A DNA stretch of 5,834 nucleotides from contig JAGVBM010000057.1 in NCBI GenBank assembly GCA_020059765.1, positions 1 through 5,834 of the forward strand, given 5' to 3'. The stretch comes from Bacillota bacterium (GTDB lineage: Bacteria; Bacillota; Bacilli; Tumebacillales; Effusibacillaceae). The position numbers and the translations under genes were made by a program. Below, piece after piece: positions 1 through 4,942 of the stretch (within the stretch, counting starts at the first letter, position 1; every line of letters starts with the position of its first letter). The notes under the pieces are model-generated. The model saw nothing but the letters and a program-made list of their open reading frames with translations, was not told the DNA's origin and did no database searches.

Positions 1-90
1 CGGGATTTGCAGCAATTGTGTTTTTACATATTCCAGAATCTGTTGTTCGCTCGACAGCGGATATGTGAGCACATTCCAAAGGTTTGTCAT
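1..90 (-). CDS. Unidentified protein, N-terminal 30 codons only
   Basis: An ATG at 90 opens a frame that runs off the left edge of the window, so the 3' end is missing. GGAGG (97-101) lies 6 nt before the ATG, a strong ribosome binding site, which is the main reason to believe the gene. The visible peptide begins MTNLWNVLTYPLSSEQQILE and continues YVKTQLLQIP. It has no signal peptide or membrane segment and looks like the start of a soluble protein with a helix around residues 14-28. I do not recognise the family. It starts 60 bp after the ywbE stop in the same direction, so it could belong to the same operon, although a weak 6-bp AT-rich hairpin lies in the gap. Confidence is high that a gene starts here; no function is claimed. 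Confidence 0.7.
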   Translation of the reverse strand, partial: MTNLWNVLTYPLSSEQQILEYVKTQLLQIP

Positions 91-120
91 ATGAGGCCTC
101 CATTCATCCTGATTCAAAAT

Positions 121-136
121 ATTTCTTGAGAGAAAT
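121..136 (-). terminator. Weak AT-rich hairpin after ywbE
   Basis: On the minus strand ATTTCT-CTCA-AGAAAT forms a perfect 6-bp stem with a 4-nt loop, followed by ATTTTG. It sits 14 bp after the ywbE stop. The stem is all but GC-free and the T-run is short, so it may be only a weak terminator or pause, or chance. Confidence 0.2.
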
Positions 137-150
137 TCATAGCCTTGTTA

Positions 151-369
151 CTACTTGAAGTTTGGCTTTCCTATGATGGTTTGCACTCTTCCGATTTGGC
201 CATCTTGCAAGCGAACTTTGATCCCGTGGGGGTGATGTGCCGAATTCGTCAAAATATCCTTGACGATTCCGCGCGTGGTTTTACCTGTTTGTTGGTCCTT
301 CTTCAGCACAATTTCCACTTCCAGACCCGGGGTAATATCCTTGCGGTTTTGTCCGTTTCTGCTTGTCAT
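151..369 (-). CDS. ywbE: YwbE family protein (DUF2196)
   Basis: A 72-residue protein that matches the conserved YwbE/DUF2196 family of Firmicutes over its whole length. Recognisable family segments are DITPGLEVEIVLKKDQQTGK (residues 11-30), TRGIVKDILTNSAHHPHGIK (32-51) and VRLQDGQIGRVQ (52-63). The family is a small beta-rich, highly charged cytoplasmic protein of unknown biochemical role; the TRG and HPHGIKVRL segments are its hallmarks. The ATG at 369 has AGGAG at 381-385, an 11-nt spacing that is slightly long. It starts 17 bp after the yfmL stop with no minus-strand terminator between, so it is very probably co-transcribed with the helicases. A link to RNA metabolism is inferred from that context only. 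Confidence 0.93.
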   Translation of the reverse strand: MTSRNGQNRKDITPGLEVEIVLKKDQQTGKTTRGIVKDILTNSAHHPHGIKVRLQDGQIGRVQTIIGKPNFK

Positions 370-386
370 TATGTCGAAAACTCCTT

Positions 387-1601
387 TTAGCGGCTCCCTT
401 TATCCCGGGAGCGGTTTTTTTTATTGCCTGTTTTGCTAGTGGCTGCTGTTCCGGCTTTTTGATGGAAAGGCTTTTGATCAATCAATCGATCCGTATAGAG
501 AATCTTCTTATGAATCGGAATCCCCAGTTCGTTGCTGAACTTTTGCAGGCGTTTCACTTCCGTACTCGTGATTATGGAAATCACGGTTCCCTGCTTTCCC
601 ATCCGCCCGGTTCGACCCGATCGATGGACATATTGATCTGATGTTTCCGGCAGGTCAAAATGTATGACATGGGTGATTCCTTCTATATCCAATCCCCTGG
701 CGGCCACATCTGTGGATAACAGCAACGGGAACTTCCCAGCGCGGAAATTGGTAAGGATTCTTTCCCGCTCCGTTTTCTGTATCTCCCCATGCAGGACTTC
801 CAAAGGAATCCCTTTATACTTCAGTTTTGCAGCCAACTCCATAAAACTGCCGGTATCGTTGACGAATGCAATGGATTTCTGTGGATTCATTTTCACAATT
901 CGGCGCAACACATCAATCTTATCCCTTCTTTCACAGATCAAGTAAAGATGTTCTACCTCTGAGGAAGGAATGTCTTGTTTGGCGATGCGGATCATTTGCG
1001 GATCTTTCATCATGTTCCTGCTTTCCTTTTCGACCTGATCGGAAATGGTCGCAGAGAAAAACAACAGTTGGCGATCCCGTAATGTTGTTTTCACGATCTC
1101 TTTTACAGTATTCTGAAACTCGGTTTCTTTGATATGATCCGCTTCATCTACAACAACCGTTTTCACTTCATGCATTTTCATTTTCTTGGTTTTGATTAAT
1201 TCATGAATGCGACCGGGAGTTCCCACTGCGACTTGCGGATGTTGTTTAAGTTTTTCGAGCTGCCGCTTGAAATCCGCTCCCCCAATAAAGGAGTCGCTCC
1301 TTATTTGACTGCCTTCTGCATACTTCTGAATTTCCTGCTGAATCTGCATCACCAATTCGCGAGTCGGAGCCAGAATCACGGCCTGTAAGTTTTTCCGCTG
1401 CGGATCAATCCGTTCTAATAACGGGATTATGTATGCGAGAGTTTTTCCGGTTCCCGTCGGTGATTCTGCAATGAGGTCTTTGCCTGCCAATATCGCGGGG
1501 ATCGCTTGTTGCTGTATCGCGGTCAATGTTTCCAAACCGTTCTTGGTCCACGCATCTTGTAAGAAGGATTTCAGGCTGCTAAATGAAAATGTAGGGTGCA
1601 T
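387..1601 (-). CDS. yfmL: DEAD-box RNA helicase, YfmL type
   Basis: An ATP-dependent RNA helicase of 404 aa. RecA domain 1 carries motif I SPTGTGKT (47-54), Ia PTREL (79-83), Ib TPGR (128-131), II DEAD (152-155) and III SAT (183-185). RecA domain 2 carries V STDVAARGLD (296-305) and VI HRSGRTGR (326-333). The AESPTGTGKT context before Walker A, KMHEVKT before motif II and KTTLRDRQLL before motif III are typical of B. subtilis YfmL, which is linked there to 50S subunit assembly. A short basic tail (about 385-404) follows the core. The frame is open back to a GTG at 1619 touching the upstream helicase stop, but AGGAG (1610-1614) is placed 8 nt before the ATG at 1601, so that start is chosen. 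Only 18 nt separate it from the preceding stop, which suggests translational coupling. An A8 run near the 3' end is a possible slippage site. Confidence 0.92.
   Translation of the reverse strand: MHPTFSFSSLKSFLQDAWTKNGLETLTAIQQQAIPAILAGKDLIAESPTGTGKTLAYIIPLLERIDPQRKNLQAVILAPTRELVMQIQQEIQKYAEGSQIRSDSFIGGADFKRQLEKLKQHPQVAVGTPGRIHELIKTKKMKMHEVKTVVVDEADHIKETEFQNTVKEIVKTTLRDRQLLFFSATISDQVEKESRNMMKDPQMIRIAKQDIPSSEVEHLYLICERRDKIDVLRRIVKMNPQKSIAFVNDTGSFMELAAKLKYKGIPLEVLHGEIQKTERERILTNFRAGKFPLLLSTDVAARGLDIEGITHVIHFDLPETSDQYVHRSGRTGRMGKQGTVISIITSTEVKRLQKFSNELGIPIHKKILYTDRLIDQKPFHQKAGTAATSKTGNKKNRSRDKGSR
393..422 (+). terminator. Plus-strand terminator-like hairpin inside yfmL 3' end
   Basis: Read on the plus strand, GCTCCC (393-398) pairs with GGGAGC (407-412), followed by GG and eight T (415-422). 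This is the shape of an intrinsic terminator for plus-strand transcription, antisense to yfmL. No plus-strand gene is seen upstream of it. On the coding strand the run becomes A8 before the hairpin, so it does not terminate the operon. It may be a chance result of lysine and arginine codons, or may stop antisense transcripts. Confidence 0.35.
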
Positions 1602-1619
1602 GCTGTGATCTCCTGTCAC

Positions 1620-2927
1620 TCATTTTGTTTGTTGTCCATTTCGTTTTCTTTGATTCCGGTTATTGGTTCCAGAACGATGGCGATCCGTTCTCCCCGGAGA
1701 TCGGCTGTGACGGCTCTCGGTACGGCCGCGATTCCCAGAACGGGAAGTACGGCTGTCAGAACCGCCAGTCTGACGGTCAGAACGGGGCGTACGGTTCTGA
1801 GAAGACGTTGAATTGTCTTTCAGGGTTTGAGTTTCGAGTGTGGTATGAATCCCTTTTTCAATCATACGCAAAAAGTCTCTGTCGCGGGGAGATGCAAACG
1901 TAACCGCCACACCGCTTTGACCCGCTCGTCCGGTGCGGCCGATCCGATGAATATAGCTTTCCACATCATGGGGAATGTCATAGTTATAGACATGGGTGAC
2001 TCCTTCCACGTCCAATCCTCTGGCGGCAACATCGGTAGCGACGAGGATCTGGATTTTCGCCTCGCGGAAACGCTTCATCACCTGTTCGCGTTTTGCTTGT
2101 GATAAATCCCCATGGAGTTCGTCCGACGAGTATCCTCTCCGCAACAGCGCTTCATTTAACGCACTGGCTCGCCGTTTGGTTCGGCAAAATACAATTGCCA
2201 AGAAAGGCCGATGTTCATTGATAGTTTGGCAAAGAGCGTCTTGTTTCTGACGATCGGTTGTTTCCACCACAATTTGCCGAATTTCTTCCAAGGTCACCTG
2301 CTTCGGCTGCACCCTGATTTCTTTCGGTGATCGCATGTATTGGGCAGCTAAGCGCCGAATGCTTTTCGGCATGGTGGCCGAAAACAAGATCGTCTGTCTT
2401 GCAGAAGGAGTTTGTCGAATGATCAGTTCGACCTCTCCGAGAAATCCCATATCCAGCATTTGATCCGCTTCGTCCAGGACTAGCATCGCGAGCTCGCTGA
2501 AATCAACAGTACCTCTGCGAATATGGTCCAAAATTCTGCCCGGAGTACCAACGACAACATGAATATGCCCCTGCAACTTTCTGATTTGACGGTCCACGTC
2601 TTGACCGCCGTAAACTGCCAGAACGTTCACTTGCAGCATGGAGGCCAATTTTTCAAATTCATTCGTAATTTGGATTGCCAATTCCCGGGTTGGAGCCACA
2701 ACCAATGCTTGTATTCCCGTGCGTCGAAGATCAATTGTTTCTAATATCGGCAGCACAAAAGCCAATGTTTTGCCGGTTCCGGTCTGTGCCTGTCCAATCA
2801 GATCTTCTCCCGTCAGCAGAATCGGAATCGCTTGCTGCTGTATCGGGGTGGGATGGACTAACCCGTTGCGAAGCAGCAGATTCGCCACTTCGTCCCGAAT
2901 CGCAAGTTCATGGAAACTGGAGATCAT
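1620..2927 (-). CDS. DEAD-box RNA helicase, CshA-like, with RS/G-rich tail
   Basis: An ATP-dependent RNA helicase of 435 aa. Motifs in order: Q motif around PTPIQ (26-30), I AQTGTGKT (47-54), Ia PTRELA (79-84), YGGQD (106-110), Ib TPGR (128-131), II DEAD (152-155), III SAT (183-185), IV near VFCRTKRR (246-253), V ATDVAARGLD (297-306), VI HRIGRTGR (327-334). The YGGQDVDRQIRKL, GTPGRILDHIRRGT and THVYNYDIP segments place it in the CshA (YdbR) branch, whose members unwind mRNA and rRNA and associate with the degradosome and ribosomes. B. subtilis CshA is longer (about 490-510 aa); this one has a short tail (about 373-435) rich in R, S, T, G and N, with internal repeats, probably for RNA binding. 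The frame opens at a TTG (2945), but GGGAGG (2938-2943) overlaps that codon and is spaced 10 nt from the ATG at 2927. No symbol is given because paralogues exist. Confidence 0.92.
   Translation of the reverse strand: MISSFHELAIRDEVANLLLRNGLVHPTPIQQQAIPILLTGEDLIGQAQTGTGKTLAFVLPILETIDLRRTGIQALVVAPTRELAIQITNEFEKLASMLQVNVLAVYGGQDVDRQIRKLQGHIHVVVGTPGRILDHIRRGTVDFSELAMLVLDEADQMLDMGFLGEVELIIRQTPSARQTILFSATMPKSIRRLAAQYMRSPKEIRVQPKQVTLEEIRQIVVETTDRQKQDALCQTINEHRPFLAIVFCRTKRRASALNEALLRRGYSSDELHGDLSQAKREQVMKRFREAKIQILVATDVAARGLDVEGVTHVYNYDIPHDVESYIHRIGRTGRAGQSGVAVTFASPRDRDFLRMIEKGIHTTLETQTLKDNSTSSQNRTPRSDRQTGGSDSRTSRSGNRGRTESRHSRSPGRTDRHRSGTNNRNQRKRNGQQTK
1736..1797 (-). repeat. Imperfect direct repeat coding the helicase RS/G tail
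   Basis: Two 20-bp units, 1736-1755 and 1778-1797, start 42 bp (14 codons) apart. On the plus strand both read CAGAACGGG, two variable bases, GTACGG, with about 17 of 20 positions alike. On the coding strand they encode the related peptides RTSRSG and RTPRSD. Further weaker copies (GRTES, GRTDR) continue downstream. The tail appears to have grown by short in-frame duplication. Confidence 0.5.
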
Positions 2928-2968
2928 GATCGCCATTCCTCCCAAACGAGTTTGTTCGAATCTTGCCT

Positions 2969-3003
2969 AAAAAAGATAGCCATTCCCTGGCGAGAATGGC
3001 TAT
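2969..3003 (-). terminator. Intrinsic terminator of the ABC-F gene
   Basis: On the minus strand ATAGCCATTC (3003-2994) pairs perfectly with GAATGGCTAT (2985-2976) around an 8-nt loop, then C and six T (2974-2969). The stem begins 5 bp after the ABC-F stop. It separates the ABC-F gene from the CshA-like helicase, and no convincing new promoter is visible in the remaining ~40 bp, so partial read-through into the helicases is likely. Confidence 0.85.
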
Positions 3004-3007
3004 ATTG

Positions 3008-4567
3008 TCATCTGACTCCTTGTTTTGCCCAATTTTCCACATTCCATTCCTCGGTGATCCAGTCTTTGTAAAATTCAGGTTCATGGGAAACAAGCAGTAC
3101 GGTCCCTTTATAATTTTTTAATGCGATCGCCAGTTCTTCTTTTGCCGAAACGTCTAAGTGGTTGGTTGGTTCGTCCAGCAACAACCAGTTGCTCGGCGTC
3201 AGCATCAATTTGCAAAGCCGTACTTTTGCCTGCTCCCCTCCTGATAAAGCTGACAACTTGGAGGTAATATGCTCATTTCCGAGTCCGGAACGGGCCAAAC
3301 TGGCTCGCACCTCTTGGTTGGTCAAGTTGGGAAAGCTTTCCCATACATCTTCAAGAGCGGTAACATTCTTCATGACTTTGCTTTCTTGTTCAAAATAAGC
3401 CGGTTGCAGGTAGTCGCCCTGTTCGACTACGCCGCCAAGCGGTTGCAAGATTCCCATGAGCGTTTTCAACAGAGTTGATTTCCCCATCCCGTTGCAGCCC
3501 GTGATCGCAATTTTCTTTCCCCGTTCCACCTCGATTGACAACTCAGGCAACAAGGGATAGGAGTAACCGATTTGCAGCGATTTGGCCGTTACCACTTCTT
3601 TTGATGGCAACCTTGCTTCCGCAAAACGGAAGGTCGGGCGCGGATAGGTAACAGGTCGGTCGATGCGTTCCATTTTATCGAGCAATTTTTGTCTGGACTT
3701 GGCCCGACCCGAGGTTGAGGCTCGAGCTTTGTTGCGCGCAACGAAGTCTTCCAGGCGGGCAATTTCTTCCTTTTGTCGTTCATACGCATCTTCATGCTGC
3801 TGCCGTTTTTGTTCGTAGACCCGTAAGAATTGCTCGTAATCGCCGGTATAAGCCGTCAATTTGCCGCCTTCCAAATGATAGATCCGATTGACCACATCAT
3901 TCATAAAGAAGGTATCGTGGGAAATCAATAAGAAACTGTATGGATACTCTTGCAGGTAGCGGGTTAGCCACTCAATGTGTTCCGCATCCAGATAGTTGGT
4001 CGGCTCGTCCAGCAGCAATACGTTTGGTTTCTCCAACAACAGCTTGGCCAGTAATACTTTGGTTCGCTGCCCTCCCGACAAGTCGTTCACATCACGCTCC
4101 AAACCGATAGCGGTAAGTCCCAATCCTTTGGCCAACTCTTCAATCTCCACATCAATCGTATAATACCCGCTGATTTCCAATCGTTCCTGAATCTCGCCCA
4201 TATCTTCCAGCAGCCGTTCCAACTCTTCCGGTGTGGAATCCGCCATTTTTTCTGCAATTACAGCGAGTTCTTGTTCCAGTTCCAATAAAGGCCGGAAAGC
4301 ATCCCGCAGGATGTCGCGAATTGTATGACCGGGCGTGAGCTTGGTATGCTGATCCAAGTAGCCGACTGTCGCTCGGTTGGACCATTCGATTTTGCCTTCA
4401 TCAGGCTCAATGGCACCGGTAATGATATTCATCAAGGTGGACTTGCCAACTCCATTGGCTCCTACCAGTCCAATTCGTTCTCCGCGAAGCAAACGAAACG
4501 AGATTTTGCTGAAAAGGGTTCGCGCGCCAAACCCGTGGGAAACATCGGTCACAGTTAACACACTCAT
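3008..4567 (-). CDS. yfmM: ABC-F family ATPase, YfmM type
   Basis: A 519-aa protein with two ATP-binding cassettes and no membrane segment, as in the ABC-F family that binds the ribosomal E site and acts on stalled or initiating ribosomes. NBD1: Walker A GANGVGKST (36-44), helical insert rich in E and L (about 92-145), signature LSGGQ (163-167), Walker B LLLDEPT (184-190) with catalytic E188, SH switch (216-217). A charged coiled-coil linker (about 245-315), including DFVARNKARAST, is the P-site tRNA interaction region. NBD2: Walker A GCNGMGKST (357-365), LSGGE (441-445), LLLDEPT (462-468) with E466, SHE (494-496). The start MSVLTVTDVSHGFGARTLF and the end are close to B. subtilis YfmM (518 aa). 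An upstream TTG at 4588 is in frame, but GGAGG (4576-4580) lies 8 nt before the ATG at 4567. A housekeeping translation factor is more likely than an antibiotic resistance protein, since the linker is not unusually long. Confidence 0.93.
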   Translation of the reverse strand: MSVLTVTDVSHGFGARTLFSKISFRLLRGERIGLVGANGVGKSTLMNIITGAIEPDEGKIEWSNRATVGYLDQHTKLTPGHTIRDILRDAFRPLLELEQELAVIAEKMADSTPEELERLLEDMGEIQERLEISGYYTIDVEIEELAKGLGLTAIGLERDVNDLSGGQRTKVLLAKLLLEKPNVLLLDEPTNYLDAEHIEWLTRYLQEYPYSFLLISHDTFFMNDVVNRIYHLEGGKLTAYTGDYEQFLRVYEQKRQQHEDAYERQKEEIARLEDFVARNKARASTSGRAKSRQKLLDKMERIDRPVTYPRPTFRFAEARLPSKEVVTAKSLQIGYSYPLLPELSIEVERGKKIAITGCNGMGKSTLLKTLMGILQPLGGVVEQGDYLQPAYFEQESKVMKNVTALEDVWESFPNLTNQEVRASLARSGLGNEHITSKLSALSGGEQAKVRLCKLMLTPSNWLLLDEPTNHLDVSAKEELAIALKNYKGTVLLVSHEPEFYKDWITEEWNVENWAKQGVR

Positions 4568-4607
4568 GCCGGAACCCTCCTGATCCAATAAAAAATTGAA
4601 CTTAAAA

Positions 4608-4636
4608 ATTATATCATAACCTCGGGGCTGTGCGGA
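4608..4636 (-). promoter_or_regulatory. Promoter P2 for the ABC-F gene (extended -10)
   Basis: TATAAT at 4608-4613 is a perfect -10 box, preceded by TGA (4614-4616) to make an extended -10 element. The hexamer 17 bp upstream (TCCGCA, 4631-4636) is a poor -35 box, which extended -10 promoters tolerate. The predicted start near 4601 gives a leader of about 34 nt before the ABC-F ATG. Confidence 0.65.
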
Positions 4637-4649
4637 AAAATAAATGGAT

Positions 4650-4852
4650 ATAAAAAGATAGCATATCCCAATCCGGATACTGCTATCTTAATCGTTGTAC
4701 TCTCAGTTTTTTCATCACAGAACAATGCAAGCCCTGCCTCTCTTGCATACTTGCGGCCCCGAAGCCGCTCCAGTGTCTTGTTCAAACGTTCTGAATCGGG
4801 AATGTAAGAAACAAACCAGAGTGTGTATCGGGAGGAAATTTCAAATGCGAAG
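4650..4852 (-). ncRNA. Candidate leader RNA or small RNA upstream of yfmM
   Basis: A segment of about 200 nt is bounded by a good minus-strand promoter (4859-4887) and a minus-strand intrinsic terminator (4652-4689). It contains two consecutive hairpins: GCGGC/GCCGC (4753-4757 with 4764-4768, 6-nt loop) and ATGCAAG/CTTGCAT (4725-4731 with 4742-4748, 10-nt loop). No frame in it has a clear ribosome binding site. It could be an attenuator leader controlling the ABC-F gene, a stand-alone small RNA, or the residue of a lost gene. I recognise no known riboswitch or T-box motif. The call rests on its boundaries only. Confidence 0.35.
4652..4689 (-). terminator. Intrinsic terminator upstream of the ABC-F gene
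   Basis: On the minus strand the arm at 4689-4675 (AAGATAGCAGTATCC) pairs with 4668-4655 (GGATATGCTATCTT) with a single bulged base and a 6-nt loop. The T-run is five long (4656-4652) and continues ATAT. No complete gene precedes it after the solute-binding protein terminator, so it must end the transcript from promoter P1, as an attenuator or as the end of a small RNA. Confidence 0.7.
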
Positions 4853-4858
4853 ATATTA

Positions 4859-4887
4859 ACTATATCACAAATTCCATGAAAAGACAA
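4859..4887 (-). promoter_or_regulatory. Promoter P1, SigA-type
   Basis: TTGTCT (4882-4887) and TATAGT (4859-4864) are separated by exactly 17 bp, with TGA just before the -10 box forming an extended -10. Predicted start is near 4852. The -35 box overlaps the T-rich tail of the solute-binding protein terminator, so the two elements are packed without spare sequence. The downstream product is the candidate leader RNA. Confidence 0.5.
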
Positions 4888-4888
4888 T

Positions 4889-4916
4889 AACCTCTGCTGT
4901 TCTTCCAGCAGAGGTT
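4889..4916 (-). terminator. Terminator of the solute-binding protein gene
   Basis: AACCTCTGCTG (4889-4899) and CAGCAGAGGTT (4906-4916) form a perfect 11-bp stem with a 6-nt loop, 26 bp past the stop codon. On the minus strand the stem ends in TT and is followed by ATTGTCTTTTC, a broken T-run; on the plus strand it is followed by TTGAAT. It most likely ends the transporter transcript. Confidence 0.75.
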
Positions 4917-4942
4917 TTGAATGTTATGGGAGTTGATGTCGA

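Larger units (their letters stand above)
4568..4942. other. 375-bp intergenic region with regulatory elements, no convincing gene
   Basis: Between the solute-binding protein gene and the ABC-F gene there is no open frame with a ribosome binding site. In transcription order it holds the solute-binding protein terminator (4889-4916), promoter P1 (4859-4887), two hairpins (4753-4768 and 4725-4748), a terminator (4652-4689) and promoter P2 (4608-4636). A 92-codon frame (4609-4887) crosses nearly all of these, opens at a TTG with no good ribosome binding site, and is not accepted. Confidence 0.7.

Noticed and set aside
281..481. Minus-strand 66-codon frame overlapping yfmL and ywbE
   Set aside because: It is the alternative frame of two recognised genes; kept only as the possible product of slippage at the A8 run.
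2638..2970. Plus-strand 110-codon frame and similar plus-strand frames across the helicase and ABC-F genes
   Set aside because: All are antisense to genes with full sets of family motifs, without ribosome binding sites or recognisable domains.
4725..4768. T-box or known riboswitch in the leader hairpins
   Set aside because: No T-box consensus sequence and no recognisable riboswitch core; only simple hairpins are seen.
4609..4887. Minus-strand 92-codon frame in the gap before the ABC-F gene
   Set aside because: It opens at TTG with no good ribosome binding site, begins inside a promoter -35 box, runs through a terminator hairpin and ends in the P2 -10 box. The middle part (about residues 15-66) has protein-like composition but matches no family I know; a gene remnant cannot be excluded.
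4831..4887. Plus-strand GGAGG followed by ATG at 4845 and another ATG at 4876
   Set aside because: Each ATG leads to a four-codon frame only (MRRY, MKRQ). The spacing is good but nothing supports plus-strand transcription; judged chance.
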